A stretch of 13,873 nucleotides of DNA from an uncultured Actinomycetes bacterium (GCA_937888775.1 CALAQT010000164.1:1-13873); one strand, 5' to 3'. Counted from the stretch's first letter, positions 6,030 through 13,493 are shown. Notes: generated by a model not told the origin, from the sequence alone. Numbers and translations: made by a program.

Positions 6030-7085
6030 ATGATTGGTTTCTTGCCGGCGACCCGCGATGGCCGTCAGTCGCGTGAGGAGCTGTACCTGCAGATGGCGCG
6101 TATGCGCCGCATGGAGGTGGAGCTCGGCGAGCTCTGGCAGCGAGGCTTGATCTCTGGGGAGCTGCATTTGGGGATCGGTGAGGAAGCGGTGGTCGCGGGG
6201 GTTCTGGCGCACGTGCACGATGGTGATGCGCTGGCTGTTGATCACCGGTCCACACCGCCGTTCGTCGCGCGGGGCTCGAGCCTCGCGGCGATCGTGGCTG
6301 AGATGCTCGGTTGCGAGGCTGGCCTGTGCCGCGGGCGTGGCGGTCACATGCACCTGTTCGACAAGGAGCGTCTCGCCGCCTCGTCGGGCATCGTCGGCTC
6401 GGCCGGCCCGTTGGGTTGTGGCTTTGCCCTCGCTGCCCAGGGCCTGCGCCCCGGCGGCGTGGCGGTCGCATTCTTCGGTGAGGGAGCGATCAACCAGGGA
6501 ATGTTGCTTGAGTCGCTGAACCTCGCGGCCGTCTGGAGGCTTCCGGTCCTGTTCGTGTGCAAGGACAGCGGCTTTGCGATCACGACACGTTCAAAGGCTG
6601 TCACCGCCGGCTCGGTCACGAACCGTGCTCGCTCATTCGGGATGCCCGTCTCGCGTGTGGATGGCAGCGATGTGGAGGCAATTCGGAGGGCGGCCGGTGC
6701 CGGAATTGGACGGGCACGCGCGGGCGGCGGCCCGAGCTTCATCCTCGCGCGCTGCCATCGTGCCGGGGGCCACTTCCTCGGAGATCCGCTGCTGCGTCTC
6801 CTGCAGCACCCGATGGACGAAGGCAGGAGCATCGTGCCAGCACTGACCGCTGCCGCCGTGCGACGGTCTGGAGCGCGCGGCAGTCAGCGGATGGCGGGCC
6901 TCGCCCGAATCACGAGCGTGCTCGCGAGTTTCGCCGGTGAGCATTGGTTGCTGGCGCGTGATCCGCTGCAACGTCAGCGGCGCAGGCTCGCGCCGGACAC
7001 GGCTCGTGCGCTCGAGAGGCGTGCGCACGACGAAGTCGAGCACGCCGTGCGTGATGCGCTCGCTGCTGCGGGGGTCTCGCCGTGA
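6030..7085 (+). CDS. Thiamine-diphosphate 2-oxoacid/acetoin dehydrogenase E1 component, alpha subunit
   Basis: This 351-residue protein is of usual E1 alpha length. I chose ATG 6030 because GAGG at 6020-6023 gives a suitable ribosome site; a TTG at 6018 would add four residues. Motifs in order are HLGIGEEAV (46-54), DHRSTPP (71-77), GRGGHMHLFD (102-111), and the ThDP-binding segment FFGEGAINQG...LNLAAVWRLPVLFVC (from 148). The GDG core is GEG here, a conservative change. It oxidatively decarboxylates a 2-oxoacid, or cleaves acetoin, with the beta subunit. The substrate (pyruvate, branched-chain 2-oxoacid or acetoin) cannot be fixed. Its stop overlaps the beta-subunit GTG (GTGA), so the pair is translationally coupled. 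The last 80 residues are Arg/Ala-rich and less conserved. Confidence 0.9.
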   Translation: MIGFLPATRDGRQSREELYLQMARMRRMEVELGELWQRGLISGELHLGIGEEAVVAGVLAHVHDGDALAVDHRSTPPFVARGSSLAAIVAEMLGCEAGLCRGRGGHMHLFDKERLAASSGIVGSAGPLGCGFALAAQGLRPGGVAVAFFGEGAINQGMLLESLNLAAVWRLPVLFVCKDSGFAITTRSKAVTAGSVTNRARSFGMPVSRVDGSDVEAIRRAAGAGIGRARAGGGPSFILARCHRAGGHFLGDPLLRLLQHPMDEGRSIVPALTAAAVRRSGARGSQRMAGLARITSVLASFAGEHWLLARDPLQRQRRRLAPDTARALERRAHDEVEHAVRDALAAAGVSP

Positions 7086-8149
7086 CTTCGTTCTCGGAGG
7101 CGATCGAGCTTGCGCTCGCCGAGGCGATGGCGGCAGACGACCGCGTCGTGGTATTCGGTGAGGACGTGCCGCTGCTGCGCCGAAACCTGCTGGTGCGCTT
7201 CGGTCCGCAACGTGTACGGGGTGCTCCGATCAGTGAGGCGGCATTCATGGGCGCCGCGGTCGGCGCCGCAATGGCCGGCCTGCGCCCCGTCGTCGAGCTG
7301 ATGCTGGTCGACTTCGTCGGCGTGGCGCTCGACTCGCTGCTCAACCACGCAGCGAAGCTCCACGACTTCTCAGGCGGCCGCTGGAACGCCCCGCTCGTGG
7401 TGCGCACGGCGTGCGGCGGTGGCTACGGCGACGGGGGCCAGCACGAGCAATGCCTTTGGGGGCTGCTCGGCGGCATTCCGGGCCTGGCGGTGGTGGTGCC
7501 CTCCTGTCCGGCGGACGCAGCGGGGCTGATGCTCTCCGCGATCGCGTACGAGGGACCCGTTGTCTATCTCGAGCACAAGCTCCTCAGCGATTACTGGCTC
7601 GACTATCTCGGTGGCGCAAGCCGCCAGACCGTGAGCTTCGACGTACCGCCGGCTGGCGTTCACGGAGCCATCACCGATCCGATCGCTCGGGTGCCGTTGG
7701 GCTCCGCAGCGGTCAGAACAGAAGGCCGCGACCTCGCAATGCTCAGCCTCGGCGTCAGCGTCCACCGCTGCCTTCAGGCGGCCGACGCGCTCGAAGCCGA
7801 TGGCATCCACGCGACCGTCGTCGACCTCCGCAGCGTCACGCCCATCGATCGACAGGCGATCACGCAGGTCGCGCACGCCACGGGCCGCGTACTTGTGGTC
7901 GACGAGGACTACGTCGCCTTCGGCCTGTCAGGCGAGATCGCCGCCGTGCTTGCCGACGAAGCCCCGCACGTGCGCTTCGCGCGCGTCGCCACCGAGGGAA
8001 CGATCCCCTTCGCGCGTTCCCTCGAGGACCAGGCGCTTCCCAACGTCCAGCGCATCCGCGCCGCCGCCCGCCAACTCGCAGCTCAGGCAGTCCTCGCTCC
8101 CGCGCCCGGCCACGGCCCGGTTTCGGCCGAGCTCATCGGTAGACCCTAG
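7082..8149 (+). CDS. Thiamine-diphosphate 2-oxoacid/acetoin dehydrogenase E1 component, beta subunit
   Basis: This 355-residue protein starts at GTG 7082, inside the stop of the alpha gene. E1 beta hallmarks are the start region SFSEAIELALAEAM, VVVFGEDV, then ISEAAFMGAAVGAAMAGLRPVVELM, which contributes to the ThDP site, VRTACGGGYGDGGQHEQ, and the C-terminal transketolase domain from ITDPIARVPLGSAAV through VVDLRSVTPID and VLVVDEDY. It pairs with the alpha subunit to form the heterotetramer. No lipoyl-transferase E2 or E3 gene follows; the next gene is on the opposite strand. The C-terminal tail (from about QLAAQAVLAPAP) is longer than in typical E1 beta, and the stop codon abuts a tRNA-like sequence, so the tail may have been shaped by recombination. 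Confidence 0.9.
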   Translation: MTSFSEAIELALAEAMAADDRVVVFGEDVPLLRRNLLVRFGPQRVRGAPISEAAFMGAAVGAAMAGLRPVVELMLVDFVGVALDSLLNHAAKLHDFSGGRWNAPLVVRTACGGGYGDGGQHEQCLWGLLGGIPGLAVVVPSCPADAAGLMLSAIAYEGPVVYLEHKLLSDYWLDYLGGASRQTVSFDVPPAGVHGAITDPIARVPLGSAAVRTEGRDLAMLSLGVSVHRCLQAADALEADGIHATVVDLRSVTPIDRQAITQVAHATGRVLVVDEDYVAFGLSGEIAAVLADEAPHVRFARVATEGTIPFARSLEDQALPNVQRIRAAARQLAAQAVLAPAPGHGPVSAELIGRP

Positions 8150-8172
8150 GTTCGAATCCCACGCGCCCTCCA
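8149..8172 (+). other. tRNA 3'-end-like fragment (possible attachment-site remnant)
   Basis: Reading GGTTCGAATCCC followed by ACGCGCCCTCCA, this matches the T-loop consensus (TTCGAAT), the 3' T-stem strand, and an acceptor-like CGCCCTCCA end. No 5' half with a matching acceptor or anticodon arm precedes it: the upstream bases are E1 beta codons, and the T-stem pairs only in part (two G-C pairs and one T-A). It is therefore a fragment, not a working tRNA. Such 3' fragments are typical of att sites left by integrating elements. Confidence 0.45.
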
Positions 8173-8215
8173 CGGCCGCGGTGCCGCGGGGCGCTCAGCG
8201 CGGCTCGCTGAGGGC
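8173..8215. terminator. Possible hairpin terminator between convergent genes
   Basis: CTCAGCG and CGCTGAG (8194-8200 and 8206-8212) form a 7-bp stem with a 5-nt loop, next to a repeated CCGCGG pair at about 8176-8189. It lies between the converging E1 beta and malic enzyme genes and overlaps the last malic enzyme codons. There is no U-tract, so termination is only suggested. Confidence 0.25.
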
Positions 8216-9267
8216 GCTTGCCGGCTCGGAAGCATGGGCGCCGCGTGCGCGGCGAGCCACGCCGCTGGTCACGGCGGCGTCGGCGACCGCTTCGGCGACT
8301 GCTTGAGCGACATGGCGGTTGAAGACGCTGGGGATGATGTAGTCGGTGTCTAACTCATCCTCGGGGATCACCCGCGCGATCGCGTGTGCGGCGGCGAGCT
8401 TCATTTCCTCGTTGATCGCGCGGGCGCGCACCTCGAGCGCGCCCTTGAAGACGCCGGGGAACGCAAGCACGTTGTTGATCTGGTTGGGATAGTCAGAGCG
8501 CCCGGTGGCGATGATCGCGACGTCGTCGCGGACCTCTTCGGGCGGGACCTCGGGCACCGGGTTGGCCATCGCGAACACGATCGCGCCAGGAGCCATCCGG
8601 CGCACCGCGTCGGCTGACACCGCGCCTGGCCCGGAAACGCCGACCAGCACATCGGCGCCCCGAAGCACGTCGTCGGCCATGCCCCGGAGCCCGCGCTTGT
8701 TCGTGCGCCGTGCCAAGGCCGCCCGGTCGGCGTCAAGCTGCTCAGCGCCGGCGTACAGCGCGCCGCGGCGGTTGCACACGATCACCTCGCCGACGCCGTG
8801 GGCGAGCATCATGTCGGCGCACGCCAGCCCGGCCGCGCCCGCGCCGACGACCACCACGGTGATGTCCTCGGCGCGCTTATCGACGACCTTCAGCGCGTTC
8901 AGCAGCGCCGCGAGCACGACGATCGCCGTGCCGTGCTGGTCGTCGTGCAAGACCGGGATGTCGAGCTCGGAGCGCAGGCGCCGCTCGATCTCAAAACAGC
9001 GCGGCGCGGAGATGTCCTCGAGGTTGACCCCGCCGAAGGTGGGTGCTGCCGCCTTCACGAACGCCACGATCTCCTCAACGTCCTTGGTGTCAATGCACAG
9101 CGGGAAGGCGTCGACGCCGGCGAACTCCTTGAACAGCATCGCCTTGCCCTCCATCACCGGCATCGCCGCCTCGGGACCGATATCACCCAGACCGAGGACA
9201 GCGGTGCCGTCGGAGACGATCGCGACCGTGTTGCCCTTGATCGTCAGCGCCCACGCCTTGGCCCGAT
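8195..9267 (-). pseudogene. Malic enzyme, catalytic and NAD-binding part (downstream of frameshift)
   Basis: This frame encodes the main body of an NAD(P)-dependent malic enzyme (malate to pyruvate plus CO2). Visible motifs are AKAWALTIKGNTVAIVSDGT at the break, then GLGDIGPEAAMPVMEGKA with the catalytic lysine region, the metal-binding [15 protein letters not shown] and [11 protein letters not shown], the Rossmann motif VVGAGAAGLACADM, and AMANPVPEV. It lacks its own start because the frame is joined to the ACT-domain part only after restoring one base at 9267/9268. Corrected, the whole protein would be 494 residues. It is convergent with the E1 beta gene. If the shift is real, no full-length enzyme is made; if it is a sequencing error, this is an intact gene. 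Confidence 0.85.
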
Positions 9268-9678
9268 CTCGTGGATCGCCATCGAGACGCGCGCCACCCC
9301 GGGCGTGTAGGCCATCGAAAGATCGTCGCGGGTCTTGATCGAGACTTTTGGGTTGACCTCGATCTTGCCCCCCTTGTGCATCAGGAACGTGCGGTCAGAG
9401 ACACTGTCGACACGGACGCCGTCCAAGTCGCGCACCGCCTGCACGACTGCCTCAGCGTGAGCGGAGTCAACGCACGCGACCGTGACATCGCGGACGACCT
9501 CCTGGAATTGCACCCGCACGAGATCGATCGCTCCCAGCATCGCCTCGGCATCCGCGATCGCGCGGGCGATCCGGGCGAACGCGCCGCCGTGTTGCGGCAT
9601 GTGCAAGCGCATCGTGAAGCTGTAGGAGGCTGAGGGCTGCAGCCGCGGGACAGGTAGGTTCGACAGTTCCTCAGACAT
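9244..9678 (-). pseudogene. Malic enzyme, N-terminal ACT-domain part (ends at frameshift)
   Basis: The ATG at 9676-9678 follows AAGGAG (minus strand, about 9684-9689). Residues about 17-90 (SYSFTMRLHMPQHGGAFARIARAI...) look like an ACT domain, a small-molecule-binding regulatory fold that precedes some actinobacterial malic enzymes. The malic N-domain then begins (KIEVNPKVSIKTRDDLSMAYTPGVARVSMAIHE) and includes the catalytic tyrosine, Y124, in AYTPGVA. After E137 the frame departs: family logic expects E-D-x-A-K-A-W-A-L, and inserting one base at 9267/9268 gives exactly EDRAKAWAL. Instead the frame ends after seven unrelated residues at 144. Its start overlaps the 3' end of the interrupted acetyltransferase by 8 bp. 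Confidence 0.88.
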
Positions 9679-9845
9679 CGCAGCTCCTTCGCTCGTCGTG
9701 CCGTCCGCCGCTCGCCGAGCCGGGAGGGAAATGATCGGGGCGTGCGCTCGTCAGGTCGATCCGGAGTTCAACTATCCCGCCGTCGGACGGCCCGATCTTC
9801 GTTGGTCCCAGCCGGCTCAGCAGCCGGATCACAGTGTGGTTGCTA
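9671..9845 (-). pseudogene. GNAT acetyltransferase, C-terminal part (cut off by IS630)
   Basis: Read on the minus strand from the TA at 9844-9845, this continues the acetyltransferase interrupted by the insertion element: SNHTVIRLLSRLG, then GPSDGGIVELRIDLT and a 19-residue tail ending CDV. Asn-His near the start of this part, and the helix that follows (VIRLLSRLG), fit the end of a GNAT fold, where ENxxMxxLxxKxG-type segments occur. It now has no start of its own. Its TGA (9671-9673) lies inside the malic enzyme reading frame, so the two genes were translationally coupled. Confidence 0.8.
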
Positions 9846-9866
9846 GTGTAGTGTCTCTGAAATAGC
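9846..9866 (+). repeat. Left terminal inverted repeat of the IS630 element
   Basis: It begins GTGTAGTGTCTCTGAAAT directly after the TA target. It pairs with the right end at 15 of 21 positions. Confidence 0.8.
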
Positions 9867-9902
9867 TTGACAGTGGGTGAGGGTTGATGTAGCGTCCAGG
9901 GC

Positions 9903-10982
9903 ATGGTCGTGGCTGTCCGTGCTGAGGTCTCTGAAGGGCAGCGAGCGCTGCTGGAGCGGTGGGCAAGAGCGCACGGCACCCCGCAGAGCGTCGCCACGCG
10001 CGCGCGGATTGTGTTGATGGCTGCTGATGGTCAGTCCAACAGTGCGATCGCGAGGACACTGGATGTGAGTCGTCCGACGGTGATCTTGTGGCGGGAGCGG
10101 TTTGCTGCGGGTGGCCCGCAGGCGCTGTGTGAGGTGAAGGAGGGTCGCGGGCGTAAGCGGTCGATCTCAGCGGCGAAGGTGACGGAGATCGTGGTCGCGA
10201 CCACGCAGACCACGCCGCCTGGTGAGACGCATTGGAGCTGCCGGTCGATGGCCAAGGCCCAGGGCGTCAGTCCGGCGACGGTGCAGCGGATCTGGGATGC
10301 GCACGGGCTCAAGGCCCACCGGGTAAGGGCGTTCAAGATCTCCAACGATCCGCGGTTCACCGAGAAGCTGACCGACGTCGTCGGCCTGTACTTGAACCCG
10401 CCGGAGAAGGCGCTGGTGCTGTGCGTGGATGAGAAGAGTCAGATCCAAGCCCTGGATCCCACTCAGCCGAGCCTGCCGATGAAGCCCGGGCGCGCCGGCA
10501 CGATGACCCACGACTACAAGCGCAACGGCACGACCACCCTGTTCGCCGCGTTGAACACGCTTGACGGCAGCGTGATCGGCCAATGCCTGCCCCGCCACCG
10601 CCACCAGGAGTTCTTGAAGTTCCTGCGCACGCTCGACCGCGAGTTCCCCAGCGATATGGAGCTGCACCTGATCGTTGATAACTACCGCACCCACAAGCAC
10701 GCCAACGTCAACGCCTGGCTGCAGAAACACCCTCGCTTTCACCTGCACTTCACTCCGACTTCGAGCTCGTGGCTGAACCTCGTCGAGCGATGGCTCCGCG
10801 AGCTCACCGACAAGGCGCTGCGCCGCGGGGTGTTCCACAGCGTCTCTGACCTAACCAACGCGATCGAGGAATACCTCAACGCTCACAACAACGACGCCAA
10901 ACCATTCGTCTGGACCGCCTCGATCGACTCGATCCTCGAAAAGGTCGGACGCTGTAAAGCCGTTTTAGAGACGGTGCACTAG
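9903..10982 (+). CDS. IS630-family DDE transposase
   Basis: This 359-residue protein has an N-terminal pair of helix-turn-helix segments for end binding (first about residues 45-65, SNSAIARTLDVSRPTVILW; a second about 113-135, SMAKAQGVSPATVQRIWDAH). The DDE catalytic domain follows: D176 in VLCVDEKSQIQALD, D259 in LIVDNYRTHKHANV, and E295 in SSSWLNLVERWL, with about 35 residues between the last two. The order and motifs are those of IS630 transposases, which cut and paste at TA. No frameshift is seen, so it may be active. The stop TAG (10980-10982) is not inside the element: T and A come from the target duplication and G from the host gene. Confidence 0.95.
   Translation: MVVAVRAEVSEGQRALLERWARAHGTPQSVATRARIVLMAADGQSNSAIARTLDVSRPTVILWRERFAAGGPQALCEVKEGRGRKRSISAAKVTEIVVATTQTTPPGETHWSCRSMAKAQGVSPATVQRIWDAHGLKAHRVRAFKISNDPRFTEKLTDVVGLYLNPPEKALVLCVDEKSQIQALDPTQPSLPMKPGRAGTMTHDYKRNGTTTLFAALNTLDGSVIGQCLPRHRHQEFLKFLRTLDREFPSDMELHLIVDNYRTHKHANVNAWLQKHPRFHLHFTPTSSSWLNLVERWLRELTDKALRRGVFHSVSDLTNAIEEYLNAHNNDAKPFVWTASIDSILEKVGRCKAVLETVH
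10959..10979 (-). repeat. Right terminal inverted repeat of the IS630 element
   Basis: Read on the minus strand it begins GTGCACCGTCTCTAAAACGG. It lies inside the 3' end of the transposase gene and is followed by the duplicated TA. Confidence 0.8.
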
Positions 10983-11445
10983 CAAGACAGATCGCGATGA
11001 ATTGCTCGATGCCGGCGGACCGCGCCCTGACGGTGACCCGTTCGAGCAGCATGCTCGCGATGCCCCGTCCCCGCCACTCATCGGCCACCGCAACCGCGAC
11101 CTCGGCCCCGCTCGGCTTGATGCGGATGTAGCGAGCGATTCCGACTGTCGTTCCGTCAGGCGCGATCGCCGCGATCGCCTCGCGGTCGACGTGGTCCACA
11201 CGCGCCAGCTCGGACAGCATCCGGCGATCGAGCCGGTCGAGCGACCCGAGGAAGCGCGCGTGGCGGGTCTCGACGCCGAGCCCAGCGAACCAGCTCGCGA
11301 TCGCAGCTTCATCACCCGAAGCCAGCGGCCGGATCACAACGCTCGAGCCGTCTCGCACGGCCACCTGCTGGATGTCCGGCCGCGATCCGGCACCGCCGAC
11401 ACCGGAGATCGACCCGAACTCGGTCTTAAGACGCGTCAACAGCAA
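10980..11445 (-). pseudogene. GNAT acetyltransferase, N-terminal part (cut off by IS630)
   Basis: About 155 residues of a GCN5-related N-acetyltransferase precede the insertion. The fold begins at VRDGSSVVIRPLASGDEAAIASWF; EVAVAVADEWRGRGIASMLLERV contains the acetyl-CoA pyrophosphate loop (RGRGIAS), and then IEQFIAICLA leads into the break. The start is uncertain: a TTG at 11445 gives the longest form, while a GTG about 28 codons later starts just before the domain. The protein fused to insertion-sequence codons (ASAPSLKRLYSV...) would lack the last GNAT strands and is probably inactive. Its acceptor substrate is unknown. With the C-terminal part it formed a gene coupled to the malic enzyme. 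Confidence 0.87.
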
Positions 11446-11745
11446 CTAGCACTCATCTCAGCAACGCGAAGGTACGCGCCACCGCACCGACGAGCATCCG
11501 TACACACCCGCGATATCGGTCGGCGGTTTACTCGTTTTAGCGGGCGCTCGAACTCGAGCGCCCCGGGGCACTTGGCCATGGTCATCGTCAGGCGGCTCCC
11601 GGTGGCGCCGGGAAACTCGTAGCGGCCGTCCTGAGCAGAAACCCCGGTCTTGATCACGGGAAATCACCGATGAGCCGCAGTCAACGCCGTGCGACGCTTT
11701 GTCGGTGGAGGACGGAGGGTCTACCTCGCGGAAGCGTGCTGGGTC
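11446..11745. other. Intergenic stretch between divergent genes
   Basis: This stretch holds the divergent starts of the acetyltransferase and the amine oxidase. The only clear structure is a hairpin at 11542-11563. A minus-strand frame at 11436-11657 (MIKTGVSAQDGRYEFPG...) could be a small protein but shows no recognised domain, and it overlaps the probable promoter region, so I do not call it. Confidence 0.4.
11542..11563. repeat. GC-rich hairpin
   Basis: GGGCGCTCG (11542-11550) pairs perfectly with CGAGCGCCC (11555-11563) around the loop AACT. TTTT lies seven bases to its left, but no U-tract follows it on either strand. It could be a DNA-binding palindrome or a weak terminator. Confidence 0.4.
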
Positions 11746-13221
11746 GTGACCGAGCGCTCGATCACCCGTCGGCAGTTGATCGGCGGCGCGACGGCGGTCG
11801 GCGTGGCTGGCACGCTCCCCGCTGCGCGAGCTGCCGCGGCTGGGCGCGGCTCCGTGCGGACCGACGTGGCGATCGTCGGCGCGGGACTGGCCGGCCTCAC
11901 CGCGGCTCATGCGCTGACGCGCGCCGGCCGTTCCGTCGTCGTGATGGAGTCCGACGATCGGGTGGGCGGCAGAACCGAGAACCATTCCCTCGGCGGCGGC
12001 AAGATCAGCGAGTTGATGGGCGAGTACGTCGGCCCGACCCAGGACCGGGTCGTGCGGCTCGGTCGGGAACTGCGAATCGGGACCTTCAGGACGTACAACC
12101 GCGGCGAGAACGTCCTGTTCCTCGACGGGAAGCGGACCACGTACCCAGCTTCGGTGGGCCTGCCCACCCAGCATCCGCTGTTCGACGAGACCCTTGCGGT
12201 GCTGAGCGCCATCGACAGCCTCGTGTCACAGGTTCCCGTTGACGCACCGTGGAAGGCGTCCCGCGCACTTGAATGGGACCAGCAGACGCTCGAGACCTGG
12301 ATGCAGGCCAACATCTCCTCCACCGAGGTCTACATGCTGTTCAAAGCCGCCATCAACGCGATCTGGGGCGGCGAGCCGCGCGACCTGTCGCTGCTGTACG
12401 CGCTCTGGTACGCGCGCGTGGCCGGCAACGAGCGCACTCCCGGCAGCTTCGTGCGCCTGATCAGCACCGGCGGCGGCGCCCAAGAGAGCCGCTTTGTCGG
12501 CGGGTCACAGCTGCTCTCGATCCGCATGGCGGCGAAGCTCGGCAAGCGCGTGCTGGTCGGCTCGCCGGTCCGGACGATCGCGCAGGACCAGCACGGCGTG
12601 ACGGTGGAGTCCGAGCGCATGACTGTGCGAGCGAGCAGAGCGATCGTCACGATCCTCCCGGCGCTGACCGCGGCGATCGACTTCGCCCCACCCTTGCCAG
12701 GTCTGCGCGCACAACTCATTCAGCGGATGCCGCACGGCACGCTGGCCAAGGCTGAGGCCGTCTACGAACGGCCGTTCTGGCGCGACGCCGGGCTAAGCGG
12801 ACAGGCCGTCTCTGACAGCGGCCCGGCGCGGACGACCTTTGACAACTCCCCGCCCGATGGACGACCCGGCGTTCTGTTCGGCTTCATCGGCGGCCATGAC
12901 GCACGCCAATGGATGCAAAGATCTCCAGCCGCGCGCCGGGCCGCGGTGCTTGAGAATTTCGTCACTTACTTCGGCGACCGGGCGCGGCACCCGCACTCAT
13001 ACATCGAAGACAACTCCGCCGCCGACGAGCGGTGGATCCGCGGCTGCCCGACCGTGACGCTGCCGCCCGGCGTCCTCTCTGATTTCGGACCGGCGATCCG
13101 CGCGCCGATCGGGCGCGTGCACTGGGCAGGCAGCGAGACCTCGACCTTCTGGGCGGGCTACATGGACGGCGCGGTCCGCTCGGGCGAACGCGTCGCCACA
13201 GAGGTCCTGGCACGGCTCTGA
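11746..13221 (+). CDS. Flavin-dependent amine oxidase with Tat signal peptide
   Basis: This protein of about 491 residues starts at a GTG (11746). I prefer it to the upstream GTG at 11689 because it puts the twin-arginine motif close to the N-terminus: ITRRQLIGG (R8-R9), then a hydrophobic stretch and an AAR-A cleavage-like site near residue 29. The mature part opens with the FAD dinucleotide fold DVAIVGAGLAGLTAAHAL and DRVGGRTE. It ends with GRVHWAGSETSTFWAGYMDGAVRSGERVA, the FAD-binding C-terminal motif of monoamine-oxidase-like enzymes. It oxidises an amine to an imine, giving hydrogen peroxide. No cysteine for covalent FAD is seen in the GSETS segment. The substrate is unknown. Export outside the membrane is inferred from the signal. 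Confidence 0.9.
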   Translation: MTERSITRRQLIGGATAVGVAGTLPAARAAAAGRGSVRTDVAIVGAGLAGLTAAHALTRAGRSVVVMESDDRVGGRTENHSLGGGKISELMGEYVGPTQDRVVRLGRELRIGTFRTYNRGENVLFLDGKRTTYPASVGLPTQHPLFDETLAVLSAIDSLVSQVPVDAPWKASRALEWDQQTLETWMQANISSTEVYMLFKAAINAIWGGEPRDLSLLYALWYARVAGNERTPGSFVRLISTGGGAQESRFVGGSQLLSIRMAAKLGKRVLVGSPVRTIAQDQHGVTVESERMTVRASRAIVTILPALTAAIDFAPPLPGLRAQLIQRMPHGTLAKAEAVYERPFWRDAGLSGQAVSDSGPARTTFDNSPPDGRPGVLFGFIGGHDARQWMQRSPAARRAAVLENFVTYFGDRARHPHSYIEDNSAADERWIRGCPTVTLPPGVLSDFGPAIRAPIGRVHWAGSETSTFWAGYMDGAVRSGERVATEVLARL

Positions 13222-13258
13222 CCAGACCCAGCATTGCCCAAAGTGCGAAGTCACCTGA

Positions 13259-13291
13259 GCTAGACGTGGGCTAGACGCGGGCTAGACGAGA
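13259..13291. repeat. Three tandem copies of an 11-bp unit
   Basis: GCTAGACGTGG, GCTAGACGCGG and GCTAGACGAGA follow each other without gap at 13259, 13270 and 13281. The spacing is close to one DNA helical turn, 38 bp after the amine oxidase stop. Use as protein-binding sites is possible but unproven. Confidence 0.7.
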
Positions 13292-13493
13292 ACCAGCGGC
13301 CCGCAGGCCTCGTCCCCAGGCGCTGCCCCTTCGCCGTCATTGCGATCACGTCTGAGTCGAGGGTCGCTGTCGCATCTGGTGCGCACGGGCTACACTGGCG
13401 TATTGGCGCCGGCGATTGCGGTGAGGCGCTCGCTCGGCACCAGATGCATGCACGTGGCCGGCGCGGATCGCGTGGCTGCATTCCGCGAGAAGG

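Larger units (their letters stand above)
9846..10979 (+). mobile_element. Complete IS630-family insertion sequence
   Basis: The element is 1134 bp, flanked on both sides by the TA dinucleotide (9844-9845 and 10980-10981) that IS630/Tc1-mariner elements duplicate. Terminal inverted repeats, left 9846-9866 and right 10959-10979, match at 15 of 21 positions and share GTCTCT. One transposase gene fills it. The boundaries are supported independently because removing 9846-10981 rejoins the acetyltransferase frame without error (LA-SNH). The element lies opposite to the interrupted gene and so probably also blocks transcription into the malic enzyme. Confidence 0.9.

Noticed and set aside
8149..8172. 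A complete tRNA gene
   Set aside because: There is no 5' acceptor strand, anticodon arm or full T-stem upstream, which is protein-coding. It was kept only as a fragment.
11436..11657. 73-residue minus-strand frame beginning MIKTGVSAQDGRYEFPG
   Set aside because: The start of the peptide looks plausible but the rest is Arg/Cys-rich without a domain, and it covers the hairpin and the probable acetyltransferase promoter.
13259..13291. CRISPR array
   Set aside because: The repeats are 11 bp and directly adjacent, with no spacers.
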